Positions 35,442-44,352 of a stretch of DNA of 52,087 nt are shown here, piece after piece. Within the stretch, counting starts at the first letter, position 1; each line of letters starts with the position of its first letter. A model generated the notes under the pieces. The model saw only the letters and a program-made list of their open reading frames with translations, did no database searches and was not told the DNA's origin. The stretch spans positions 648,214 to 700,300 of the forward strand of contig JAUJMR010000001.1 in NCBI GenBank assembly GCA_030446765.1, given 5' to 3'. This DNA comes from Chloroflexia bacterium. GTDB taxonomy: Bacteria > Chloroflexota > Chloroflexia > Thermobaculales > Thermobaculaceae. Both the position numbers and the translations under genes were made by a program.

Positions 35442-36307
35442 AGGTGTGCGCCATCCGAGCGGCCGAAGATCTTCGTGAGTGGCGCATCCTCATTGTAGTA
35501 CACCTGTATCTCACGCACGCGAAACCGTATGGTGCTGCCCTGGACGTCAACCACTCTAACCTCATCGCCGACTCGGACCTTGTCCAACTGCCAGAACACC
35601 GCAGGGCCGGAGTCGGAGTCCAGGTGCCCGGCGATCACGGCGTTGCCTTGCTCGCCCGGTTTCGGTCCCAGCTCGTACCAACCGACGTTCCACCAGCCTT
35701 TCGGAGCCTCCATCGCGCGCTCCGCGGTCAGGCCGACGTACTCAACCGGCGCGTTCACCTTGATCGCCGGCGTATCGATAACGAATCGAGCAGGATCTGC
35801 GGCGATCCGCTGGTTGCCTGCGCTTCCAGAAACCGGTGTATTCGTCGACCGCGGCGTGATTGCGGAGCGTGCTGTTGGCGTTGGGGCCCCGGCACGAGCG
35901 CCATTCGACCGACGGGATATGCTCGCCGGTCGAACGACGCGCTGCGTCCTTCCCGCGGTCGGCGTCGGGTCTGTCTGCACACCTGTAGTCACAGGGGTAC
36001 GGGCCGGCAGCGATGTCCGGACGGCTGTGGGATGCTGCGCTTCGATCTGAGCGGTTGGCACCAGGCGAGCCTGCTGGCCCCGGCTGTCAACGTTCGTCGC
36101 CCCACTGCCAAGTACATACCACGCCCCAAGCAGGATCAAACCACGCGCCAACAGGACCGACCCAGCGCGTGTCCATCTTACGGGGGGTTCGTCGGCTACC
36201 AGCACAGGCCTCTTGCTGGGCCTTTTCACTGCCCTGGCGCCATACTTTATCCCGAGCAGGAGCAGACCAAGAGCCAGCAGAGCCGACCCGATGTACGTTC
36301 TCCTCAC
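35354..36307 (-). CDS. class F-like sortase
   Basis: 317 residues. The GTG start at 36307 has GGGGAG upstream. Two hydrophobic segments (IGSALLALGLLLLGI; SVLLARGLILLGAWYVLG) are followed by a Thr/Pro-rich linker and the sortase domain: ERAMEAPKGWWNVGWYELG, IAGHLDS with H228, LNLITCDGFF with C294, and YDRRLVVYT with the catalytic Arg. The compact domain and TCDG motif resemble class E/F sortases of Actinobacteria and Chloroflexota. A likely substrate is the MPDTG-tailed protein at 14483-15061. Its 3' end overlaps the cruF copy and a fragment of it is duplicated at 34740-34817. Confidence 0.88.
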   Translation of the reverse strand: MRRTYIGSALLALGLLLLGIKYGARAVKRPSKRPVLVADEPPVRWTRAGSVLLARGLILLGAWYVLGSGATNVDSRGQQARLVPTAQIEAQHPTAVRTSLPARTPVTTGVQTDPTPTAGRTQRVVRPASISRRSNGARAGAPTPTARSAITPRSTNTPVSGSAGNQRIAADPARFVIDTPAIKVNAPVEYVGLTAERAMEAPKGWWNVGWYELGPKPGEQGNAVIAGHLDSDSGPAVFWQLDKVRVGDEVRVVDVQGSTIRFRVREIQVYYNEDAPLTKIFGRSDGAHLNLITCDGFFDRNAGIYDRRLVVYTDRVG

Positions 36308-36598
36308 GGTGTTTCTCCCCAGTTAGTATCCGGATCGCTCGCCGGTGTTCGGGAAAGCTGCGACATGCGCGGCCGCAGCCGATCCACGCACCGCTGGCAT
36401 CAAGCCGATAATGCACCGACTCCCCTCCGTGACGGCTCCGGCAGTGAAAGTATGCCTTAAGTGCGTCGGTGCTGCGAACGGTGCGCCTGTTCCCTTCCGT
36501 AGATAGGATGGCAGGGCAGCAGGTAAGCGGTCCGAGACGCGGCTCAGCCTTCTGATACCATAAGGTTGCCGGGCGTGCATGGGAACGGAGACAGCTCT

Positions 36599-36780
36599 AT
36601 GTCACCACGCAAAGAGGTCGTCGAGACGTACTTCAAGGAGTTCTGCAGGACCGATCACCAACAGGTCGTCGCCTGCCTGACGGACAAGGTCGTTTTAGGA
36701 TATCCCCGAACACACCTATAAAAGGGGCAAGGATGCATTTGGTCGGGAGATCGAATGACGACTTCGTGGGTAGCGCACCG
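36599..36780 (+). pseudogene. remnant of an NTF2/SnoaL-like protein
   Basis: ATG 36599 with GGAG upstream reads MSPRKEVVETYFKEFCRTDH then QQVVACLTDKVVL, an NTF2-like start, then stops. After a one-base shift the text continues DIPEHTYKRGKDAFGREI, and after another NDDFVGSAP, which runs into the start of the next gene. The family needs about 120-140 residues; only some 60 remain. Two frame changes plus truncation indicate a real remnant. Confidence 0.55.
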
Positions 36781-37926
36781 ATGAAGCGCATGCGCCGAGT
36801 GTGTCACCGAGTCGCGAAAGGGCTGCACAACGCGGCGCTCTTGTTCCTGGTTCTGCTCATCGTGACCCTGGCGACGCACCCCGGCAGGGTTGCACTGAAG
36901 AGCGCCGCGCTGCTCGTCGAGGTCTTTCCCGGTGCCCCGGTATACCCGTTGCGCCTGGTCACCCGATCGCCGGTGCGGCTCGAGGTGTCCTACAAGGTGG
37001 GGGACAGCACGACCACCGCGGATGTGTACCGGCCAGCCGGAAATGGACCGTACGGCGCCTTTGTCTTTTACATAGGCATCGGGCCGGAAACGCGCAATCC
37101 GAATGTCGTACGGCTCTCCGAGGCACTCGCCCGTGCCGGCGTGGTCGTCATGGTCCCTGTTTCACCGGAGTTGTCCCAGTTCCGCGTCGTGCCCGAAGAG
37201 AAGGAGGGCGTCATCGCGGCGTTCGAGTATCTCTCCGCCAAAGAGTATGTGGACCCCGATCGAGTCGGCATCATGGGAGTGAGTGCCGGAGGCTCTCTGG
37301 TGGCCCTGGGCGCTGCGGACCACCGCATCGCGGAAGACGTCCGGCTGATCGAGTTGTTTGGTAGCTACTACGACGCTGGTTCGGTCGTTGAGGCGATCAC
37401 CGTCCGCAGCATCTATGTGGACGGGCGGTACATCGCGTGGACGCCGGACGATGTGCCGATTGAAACCTTCCGCGACATGATCCTACCTACGCTCCCTGAA
37501 GCGGACCGTTCGCGCCTTGCGCCGCTTTTCGCGGGCAACGTGCTCCAGATCCCGCCCGACCTCAGCGCCGAGGGGAGAAGCGTGGCGGAACTACTCACAA
37601 ACCGCGATCCCGCGCGGGCTCCGGCGCTGCTCGCCGGCCTGCCGCCAGAGACGCAGCGGCGCCTCACGGAGGTGTCGCCAAGCACCGAGATCGACCAGTT
37701 GCGCACGGAACTGTTCCTGCTGCACGACGTGGATGACGCCATCATCCCGTATTCCGAATCGCGGGCGTTCTATCATGCGGCAGACCAGACACGAGATCGG
37801 CACCTGACCGAGGTACAGATGTTCCGCCACGTGGAACCGACGGGCGTGGAGAATCCGCTGGTGCTGGTCCGCGAGGGAGCGAAGCTGTACGCGCATCTGT
37901 TCCAGATACTGCTACGTCTGACATAG
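36781..37926 (+). CDS. membrane-anchored alpha/beta hydrolase
   Basis: 381 residues from ATG 36781; the open frame begins at 36733 but that part belongs to the NTF2-like remnant. One membrane anchor (AALLFLVLLIVTLATH) near the N-terminus, then an extracytoplasmic alpha/beta hydrolase: nucleophile S168 in GIMGVSAGGSLVALG, acid region FLLHDVDDAIIPYSES and a likely His in FRHVEP. It resembles dienelactone hydrolase and prolyl-oligopeptidase-like esterases. Substrate unknown. It converges on the DUF4015-type lipoprotein gene. Confidence 0.78.
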   Translation: MKRMRRVCHRVAKGLHNAALLFLVLLIVTLATHPGRVALKSAALLVEVFPGAPVYPLRLVTRSPVRLEVSYKVGDSTTTADVYRPAGNGPYGAFVFYIGIGPETRNPNVVRLSEALARAGVVVMVPVSPELSQFRVVPEEKEGVIAAFEYLSAKEYVDPDRVGIMGVSAGGSLVALGAADHRIAEDVRLIELFGSYYDAGSVVEAITVRSIYVDGRYIAWTPDDVPIETFRDMILPTLPEADRSRLAPLFAGNVLQIPPDLSAEGRSVAELLTNRDPARAPALLAGLPPETQRRLTEVSPSTEIDQLRTELFLLHDVDDAIIPYSESRAFYHAADQTRDRHLTEVQMFRHVEPTGVENPLVLVREGAKLYAHLFQILLRLT

Positions 37927-38057
37927 CGGAGCGGTCCGACAGAGGAAACGTGGAAGCAGGTCTATCAGCTTCGCGACGCGCTGCAGCACATCAGGCTATT
38001 CGCGCCACCGCACAGGACGCCATCACCTGTTCGGTCTGAAACCAACCTTGCTCTGGG

Positions 38058-39590
38058 CTACTCTGGCTCAAACATCGCGTCGGGGTAGATCAGCCCGGCG
38101 TTCCAGTAGATCCAGCCGTGTGAGCCGGCAGCCTCGGCGCCCTTCTTCTGTGCGATGAACTGTGGAAGTCCGAACGGCTGCCCGTACTGGGTGTCCTTGA
38201 AGGCGGAAAGATACGGCCGCACAAGGACGCCCGTGCCCCTCAGTCGCTTTTGGGCCAGATCGACGCTCTGTTGGATCACCTCGTACGGGTACGCAGAAGG
38301 TATGCGGTAGCCGAACGAGCCGGGGCCGAAGTGGTCAGGGTAAATCATCGGGGAGTAATAGTCGAGATGCTTGGCGAGTAGCTCCAAGTTCTGGCCCGTG
38401 CCCTGTTCCTGATCGCTGACGATCGTCAGGCCGAACGTATCGGCGGAGATGAATACCTGATGCGGGCGCAGTCGAGTCGCCATATAGCCCAGAAACGCAT
38501 CGATAGTCGGGGGGCGATTGACGCGGGTGCTTGGTTTCTGGAACTTGATGATATCGAAGTCGCCTTCCGTCGGGAAGCGCACATAGTCGAACTGGATCTC
38601 ATCGATGCCCGATGCGGCGATCTCTGCTCCCAGGTCACCGAAGTACTCCCAAACCTTGCGGTTGTATGGATCCGCCCACTTGTGCCCTTTCGCGTCCGCC
38701 CATACCTTGCCGCTCGTCGTTTGAACCGCCAGGTCAGGCCGGGCGTCAACGAGTGACGGATCGCGGAAGGTCGTGAACCGACCGATAACGTAGATCCCGC
38801 GCTTGTGCAAGTCGTCGACGACGTCCTTAAGTTGAAAATCCTCGTAACTCGCGCCGCTCTCCCGAGCAAGCGGCACATCACTGGTGAAGACGCGGCCGTC
38901 GTCGTTCTTGACGTTGATTACGATTGCATTTAGCTCGGTGTCTTCCATCAGTTGGTAGAAGCGCGAACGCACGTCATCGTCACCGATGCCAGAGACGTAC
39001 ACGCCCTTCGCAACGAAAGGCTCTAGCCTCACTGCACCGACGTTCTGGCCGCGCAGCGGCTGCGACAACTTCTTGAAGCCAGGCGCCATGACAGTGAGAT
39101 CCTTTACGCCACTGGGCGCCTTCACCGTGAATTTGCCGCGCGCGTCGGTGCGGACGTACTCCGTCCCTGCGTACACGAATGCCTGGGCGACCGGCTTGCC
39201 CGCAGCATCAGTCACCGTACCGGTGTGCGCCGCTCCGATGGCGGCTGGCTCCTCCGTAGTTGGCTCCACTACCTGGGTCGGCTCAGCGGTCGGAGCAATT
39301 ATCTCTGTCGCCTCGGCATCCGCCTCCGTGGCAGACGGCGCAACCTGGGTCGCCTCCGTGGTCGCAACAGCGTCGTCAGCAGGTCCTAACGTTTCCGTCC
39401 CAGTCGGCTCGCTCGTCGTGGCCGCGCTTTGCGGAATGTCGGTTGCATCGGGGGTGTTCGCCACTGCGGTGGGCTCGCCGTTCCCCTGCGAGGACACGGT
39501 GGTGGCCGCCGGACGGCCCTGCGATCCGCCACACGCAGTCAGGACAATGGCGATGAGCACGAGTGAGAGGACACGTTGCGCAAAGGACAT
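38058..39590 (-). CDS. lipoprotein glycoside hydrolase-like protein (DUF4015)
   Basis: 510 residues from ATG 39590, with AAGGGAAC upstream. The signal ends in the lipobox VLTACGG, followed by a long Thr/Ala/Pro-rich linker, a small beta-sandwich (carboxypeptidase-regulatory-like: GTVTDAAGKPVAQAFVYAGT), and the catalytic barrel: KGVYVSGIGDD, NAIVINVKNDDGRVFTSDV, IDEIQFDYVRFPTEGD, DYYSPMIYPDHFGPG. These match the putative glycoside hydrolase DUF4015, with the acid pair probably in QFDYVRFP and MIYPDHF. It likely trims extracellular polysaccharide; the substrate is unknown. Confidence 0.85.
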   Translation of the reverse strand: MSFAQRVLSLVLIAIVLTACGGSQGRPAATTVSSQGNGEPTAVANTPDATDIPQSAATTSEPTGTETLGPADDAVATTEATQVAPSATEADAEATEIIAPTAEPTQVVEPTTEEPAAIGAAHTGTVTDAAGKPVAQAFVYAGTEYVRTDARGKFTVKAPSGVKDLTVMAPGFKKLSQPLRGQNVGAVRLEPFVAKGVYVSGIGDDDVRSRFYQLMEDTELNAIVINVKNDDGRVFTSDVPLARESGASYEDFQLKDVVDDLHKRGIYVIGRFTTFRDPSLVDARPDLAVQTTSGKVWADAKGHKWADPYNRKVWEYFGDLGAEIAASGIDEIQFDYVRFPTEGDFDIIKFQKPSTRVNRPPTIDAFLGYMATRLRPHQVFISADTFGLTIVSDQEQGTGQNLELLAKHLDYYSPMIYPDHFGPGSFGYRIPSAYPYEVIQQSVDLAQKRLRGTGVLVRPYLSAFKDTQYGQPFGLPQFIAQKKGAEAAGSHGWIYWNAGLIYPDAMFEPE

Positions 39591-39977
39591 GTAAATAAGT
39601 TCCCTTTCCAAACGGACGCTGCAGGGTCGATGTTCCCGGCCCGGCGCCGCGGTTCGGGGACGTGGCATTTTAGCCGTCGCTAGCGACAGGTAGCAAGCAG
39701 ATCCTTGATCAGGAGGGATGGCCCCCTACCTGTCGCCGTCCATGCCGACCCCCACGCCGCGCGCATTATTCCAGTACCAGCGCAACATCTCGATGGTGAG
39801 ACGTTCAATAGTACGCCTCAATAGTAACGGGCGGGCTCCTCAGGTATTACGTTCACATGCTTTTGGGTGCCTGCACCTAGGATGCCGGGGACTATTTCGA
39901 CGAAGTCACCGGAGAAATCGCGATGAGGGGCAGCCCTGGAATGGCCTGCCCCTCTTGACGATCCGCCTGCGCGGAAC
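39591..39977. other. intergenic region with terminator-like hairpin
   Basis: About 390 bp between two minus-strand genes. It includes a stem GAGGGGCAG (39925-39933)/CTGCCCCTC (39946-39954), placed to end the SDR transcript; the T-run is poor. No gene recognised. Confidence 0.45.
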
Positions 39978-40745
39978 TTATGATCCGACGCTTTGCATGA
40001 GGCCGCCATCGACGAAGTAACTGCTGCCCGTCACGTAGCTTGCCTCGTCGGATGCGAGGAGCAATGCGACGTTTGCAATCTCCTCAGGCTGCCCCGGACG
40101 CTGCATCGGGATCCGCTGCACAGACTTCTGCGCGCTCTCAGGGTCATCCAGCGATTCCTGCGTCATTGGGGTCTGAATCATGCCTGGCGCGATGTTGTTC
40201 ACGCGCACGCCCTGCGCGGCGAGTACGGGCGCCAAGGAACGGGTGACGTTCCGTAAGCCGCCCTTTGCTGCGCAGTATGCCGCGCCAGAGCCCGGTATCT
40301 CCTCATGGACCGAGGTGATGTTCACGATCGCGCCACCGCCGCTCTGGCTCATGTCCCGCGCTGCGGCCTGCGCCAAAGCCCACGGACTCACCAGGTCAAT
40401 GTTCAAGACACGCTGGAAATCCTCCAGCGGCAACTCGAGGGGGTTTTCCGTGGCCTCGCCCGTGCCCGCACAGTTCACGAGAATGTTGATCGCGCCGAGC
40501 GACTGCTTCGCCTGCTCGTACAGTGTCTGCGCGTTGGTCGGATCCGCAAGGTCTGCCTGTATAGCTTGGGCATCGCTGCCACCGCTCTTGATCTGCTCGA
40601 CCGTATTCTGCGCCCCCTGCTCATCATTGCCATAGTGCACCACGACCTTCGCGCCTTCATGGCCGAACTTGATCGCGATTGCCTGGCCGATACCGCTGTC
40701 GGCGCCGGTGACGAGGGCTGTCTTGCCTTGTAGTCTGCCCGCCAT
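39978..40745 (-). CDS. short-chain dehydrogenase/reductase (glucose-1-dehydrogenase-like)
   Basis: 255 residues, a classical SDR. TGADSGIGQAIAIKFGHEGA is the cofactor site, NCAGTG follows, the catalytic set is NITSVHEEIPGSGAAYCAAKGG (Ser, Tyr, Lys), and the end has VALLLASDEASYVTGSSYFVDGG. This matches the glucose 1-dehydrogenase/3-oxoacyl reductase group; the substrate cannot be told. AGAGGAGGGA precedes the ATG. A terminator-like hairpin follows its stop. Confidence 0.9.
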   Translation of the reverse strand: MAGRLQGKTALVTGADSGIGQAIAIKFGHEGAKVVVHYGNDEQGAQNTVEQIKSGGSDAQAIQADLADPTNAQTLYEQAKQSLGAINILVNCAGTGEATENPLELPLEDFQRVLNIDLVSPWALAQAAARDMSQSGGGAIVNITSVHEEIPGSGAAYCAAKGGLRNVTRSLAPVLAAQGVRVNNIAPGMIQTPMTQESLDDPESAQKSVQRIPMQRPGQPEEIANVALLLASDEASYVTGSSYFVDGGLMQSVGS

Positions 40746-40848
40746 TGGTCCCTCCTCTGCTGGACTGTCAGTTAACCTGAACCATCAAAGGGCATACCGC
40801 GTGCCAGGCTCGGTGGCTCTGCCAGTGTCCGATTGGCTACACCAATCA

Positions 40849-42887
40849 TCATGTCGTGTTTTTGGTATCGCTATCTCTGGTCTGCCCGTCGATACTCCCC
40901 CTGATTGCGACGTTCAACGTACGCTCCAATTGCGCCGCGATCTCCGCCCATATCACCTTCGACTCACCGCGGGAGGACGCGTACACGACGCGGAAGGTCA
41001 GGCTGCGACGCTGACTCCCAAGGCTCCTGTCCGCGTAGATGTCGACCAAGTACACGGCGTTGAGGCCGTCCCCCAGTGCGTTGGCGATTGCCTGCTCCAC
41101 GGCAGAGGATCGGGTTTCCAGCGCCACAGGCACCGAGATATCGAAACTTTCCGCATCGCGGCGTGCGGTGCCCGGTATTCGGACTTGATCGAGCGGGGGC
41201 GGCAGAAACAACTCCGCGCCGAAACTTGCACGAACGGGCTTGAGGCCGTAGGCGTTGTGGTCGAGCTCACCCAGGTAGCCCACCGGGAGACTATTCTCGT
41301 CGATAAGGCGCGCGCTCCTACCGGGGGAAAAGGGGAATCCGGCCGAATCCGCCGGTTCTGCGACAGCATGTACTCCGAGCGTCCGAAATACTGCCTCGGC
41401 CTCAGCCTTGACACTATAGAAGTCCGCGCGCCGCTCTTTGCCATGCCAGCCCATTGGTGCGCTGCTGTTCATCACCGTCCAGGCCACCGTTCGCCGCTCC
41501 TCGAGCTGATCATCGACGCGATGAAACGTACGACCAATCTCAAATAGCCGGCGTTCCGGCACCAGGAAAGGCAGGTAGCGCGCGCCGCTCAGCATGTTCG
41601 GGAGCAAGGATGGTCGGAGCACACCCTTCCCCGCCGGCGGGTTCTCCACGCGCACGATTTTCCTAACGGCTTCGAGACGATCGATGCCGTCCACCACGAA
41701 CGAGTCGAGGATGACCTCGTCATAGCCCCAGGCGCAGAGCAGACCCCGCACCGACTCCTCCTGATCCCACGTCGTGAATGCCGGTGCGGAGCGGGCCAGG
41801 GTGGGGAGAGCCGACGGGGTATCCGGGAATACCCGTGGATGCGGAGGATCTCTTCGATCAGATCCGCCGGATGTTCGACGTCCGTGCGCCACCAGGGTGG
41901 TGTGGCCGTGAGCGTCTCGTTGGCAGCGAGCACCACGTTCGTGAAACCCAGGGACCGAAGTTTTTCCGCCGACTCTTCAGGCCGTACCTTAGCGCCGCCG
42001 ATGCGTTGAATGTCGTTGTTGTTGAGACTGATCGCCTCCAAGTGGCTATCAGGCGCCGGTCCACTTCGCCACACCTCGCATTCTCCGACGTGGCCATGCT
42101 CTCGGAGCAGCGCGATGAAGCGGCTCAGCGCAATCTCCGGGAGCGCGGGCGGGACCAGCTTGGTACTCCGCAGCGACGATTCGGTAGCGACCCCATACCT
42201 CCGCGCCGTGCGGCGGACCAGGTGGGAACGGAAGTGTCCAGCCTCCACGACGATTTCACGCTGATCCGGGCCCACCGCGGAGGCACTCCCGCCCATCGCG
42301 CCGGCGACCGCAAGGGGGCCATGCTTATCCGCGATGATCAGATCGTCCTCGGATAGCTCAACGGTCCGCCCATCGATCAGCCGGAGACTCTCGCCGGACC
42401 GCGCCGACCGGCTGCCCGCCGATGTCACGTCGATGTGCTCGGCCGCATAGACGTGTAGCGGCTGCCCCAGCTCGATCATCACGTAGTTCGCGAGATCGAC
42501 GAGTGGCGAAAGGGATTGCTGTCCATAGTGACCCAAATCGCCGAGCATCGATGCTGGCAGCCCATCCAGTCGCGCCCCCGTTATGCGCAGGAAGTACACC
42601 GGATCCTCTCCGGCCACCGGTTCAGAGTGGCGCACCTCATCTGGGAGTTGAACAGTACGCACCTCTCGGACAGTCGCTCCGAACGCAGCCGCTACCTCCC
42701 GCGCAATCCCAAGGATGGACAGACAATCTGGCCGGTTCTGCCGTATCTCCAGCGAAACTACCGGCCCCTCTGCAGTGCCCTCCAGAGGGCCATCAACCAT
42801 GTGGCCGATCTCGGTGAGCCGCGCCAAAAGCACGTCGACGGGCGGCACCTCGACGTACCGCTGCAACCAGGAAACGGGCACCTTCAT
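40849..42887 (-). CDS. pheT: phenylalanyl-tRNA synthetase beta subunit, short form, with one apparent frameshift
   Basis: PheT pairs with PheS to charge tRNA-Phe. The N-terminal frame (ATG 42887, GGAGGTG upstream) has MKVPVSWLQRYVEVPP, VSLEIRQNRPDCLSILGIAREVA and the B5 domain; the C-terminal frame has NPPAGKGVLRPSLLPNMLSG and an FDX-ACB domain (FDISVPV...AVYLVDIYADRSL). Adding one base to the C4 run at 41816-41819 (minus strand) gives GYSRIPPSALPTLARSAP and joins the frames to about 680 residues. The EMAP/OB tRNA-binding domain normally inserted after about residue 40 is absent. An essential gene is unlikely to be truly broken, so a read error is suspected. Confidence 0.88.
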
Positions 42888-42891
42888 CTGC

Positions 42892-43884
42892 TCACACCTC
42901 CGGAACGTAGGACATGCGGGGACCATACAGTTCGCGAATGTCGGCAATACCAGTCGCACCCATCACCAGGCGGTCGAGTCCCATGCCAAAGGCGAAGCCG
43001 GAGTACCGGGTCCAGTCGATACCGGCGGCCGACAGGACATTCGGGTGCACCATACCGGCGCCGACGATCTCTATCCAGCCCTTGCCCTTGCAGACGGAGC
43101 AGCCCGCTCCGGTGCAAAACCGGCAGAGCAGGTCCACGCCGAGCCCCGGTTCCACCTGGGGGTAATACTTGGCGCGGAAACGCCGCTGCGTTTGCGGGCC
43201 GAACATATAGTCCAGAAAGGCGTTCAGCGTCCAGCGCAAGTGTCCCATCTGTATGCCATCGCCGACCGCGAGGCCCTCGTAGTGGTAGAACATCGAGTTA
43301 TTCGTCGCGTTGGTATCCTCATTACGATATGCCTTGCCTGGCACCACGACCCGGAGTGGCAGCGTCCGTTCCTCCATCGCACGGATCTCCACCGGGGAGG
43401 TATGGGTGCGCAGCAGGACATTGGGCTCCATGACGTAGATCGTGTCGTGCATCTCGCGGGCGGGATGGTCTGCGGGCAGGTTCAGAGCTGAGAAGTTATA
43501 CCAGTCGGTCTCGATCTCCGGGCCATCCGCCACATCGAAGCCCAACGATCCGAAGAACGCGTTCACGCGCCGCAGGACCGTGATGGTCGGGTGAACGCGG
43601 CCGACGCGGGCGGGTGGCGTCGGGAGGTCCGGCTCGAAGGCGTCATCGGCTTGCTCCACAGCCGCCTCAAGCGCTCGGAGCCGCTCGGTCGCCAGCCGCT
43701 CAACCTCTGCCTTGAGGGCGTTCAACTCCCGGCCGGCCGTGCGCCGTTCCTCCGGAGCCAGCTGCCCCAACGTTTGAAACCGCTGCCGTACCTGCGCCAA
43801 CAACACACGCCGCCGTTCGCGCACCTGGTCTGCCGTGGTTAGCGACGGTAGCTCTCGTGCGAGTGCCGCGATGCTCTCGTCCAT
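42892..43884 (-). CDS. pheS: phenylalanyl-tRNA synthetase alpha subunit
   Basis: 330 residues, full length. An N-terminal coiled coil (RRRVLLAQVRQRF to LEAAVEQADDA) precedes the catalytic core: motif 2 region LPLRVVVPGKAYRNEDTNATNNSMFYHYEGLAV, a small zinc-like cluster CRFCTGAGCSVCKGKGWIEI, and motif 3 GFAFGMGLDRLVMGATGI. It binds ATP and Phe and works with PheT, which starts 4 bp after its stop. The leader contains a terminator hairpin and a possible Phe-rich leader peptide, so expression probably responds to phenylalanine charging. Confidence 0.95.
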   Translation of the reverse strand: MDESIAALARELPSLTTADQVRERRRVLLAQVRQRFQTLGQLAPEERRTAGRELNALKAEVERLATERLRALEAAVEQADDAFEPDLPTPPARVGRVHPTITVLRRVNAFFGSLGFDVADGPEIETDWYNFSALNLPADHPAREMHDTIYVMEPNVLLRTHTSPVEIRAMEERTLPLRVVVPGKAYRNEDTNATNNSMFYHYEGLAVGDGIQMGHLRWTLNAFLDYMFGPQTQRRFRAKYYPQVEPGLGVDLLCRFCTGAGCSVCKGKGWIEIVGAGMVHPNVLSAAGIDWTRYSGFAFGMGLDRLVMGATGIADIRELYGPRMSYVPEV

Positions 43885-43916
43885 AAGTATGTCTCCTTGA
43901 TGCGTGCCTCGGTTAC

Positions 43917-43946
43917 AAAAGAGGCCCCCGGTATCCCGGGAGGCCC
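43917..43946 (-). terminator. attenuator-like terminator before pheS
   Basis: On the minus strand GGCCTCCCGG, loop GATA, CCGGGGGCC form nine base pairs with one bulged T, followed by TCTTTT. It lies 33 bases before the pheS ATG, so it can stop transcription before the gene. Confidence 0.7.
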
Positions 43947-43981
43947 TATGAGTGCGGTATTGGTCTTTACCGATTAGCTAT

Positions 43982-44083
43982 CTAGTTCCCGCGCCCTCCT
44001 GCCTCCCGCGTTCGTGCGGGTAAAGCCAAAAACGAGCGCGCAAAGAATGCGCGAGCAGCGGCTACTTCCGACTGAGGGGGCAC
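43982..44083 (-). CDS. possible Phe-containing leader peptide of pheST
   Basis: A 33-codon frame from GTG 44083 with the run RAFFARSFLALP (three Phe codons, two adjacent), ending 36 bases before the attenuator hairpin. This is the arrangement of a ribosome-stalling leader, as for pheST in enterobacteria. No clear ribosome-binding site was found, and the alternative hairpin (CCCGC/GCGGG around 44003-44020) is short. Confidence 0.35.
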   Translation of the reverse strand: MPPQSEVAAARAFFARSFLALPARTREAGGRGN

Positions 44084-44352
44084 GTGTGGCGTGATGCCCG
44101 CCGCCGGGGGGCGAGGGAGCACGACAGAGCGAACGACGGCCGTCGGCGCACCTGTCTGACACCGGATTGTCACAACCAGTCTCCAGTCCAACCCACCGCT
44201 CTGGATAACCTGACTCTACCACGACCCGGTAGGAGCGTCAATACACCCGAGTCGTCCGAGAATTGCTCCGTCGCGACGAAACCCAACTTCCAATGGTTCC
44301 ACCTGTGCTATCCTCCTGTACAGCACAACGAGAGCAAACAGGAGCGAATCCC

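Noticed and set aside
35201-36460. 419-residue plus-strand open frame
   Set aside because: Antisense to the sortase gene; composition and lack of motifs show a shadow.
42516-43433. 305-residue plus-strand open frame
   Set aside because: Antisense to pheT and pheS.
43960-44230. T-box riboswitch before pheS
   Set aside because: The GGGTGGNACCGCG-type T-box core and AG bulge are absent; a leader-peptide attenuator fits better.
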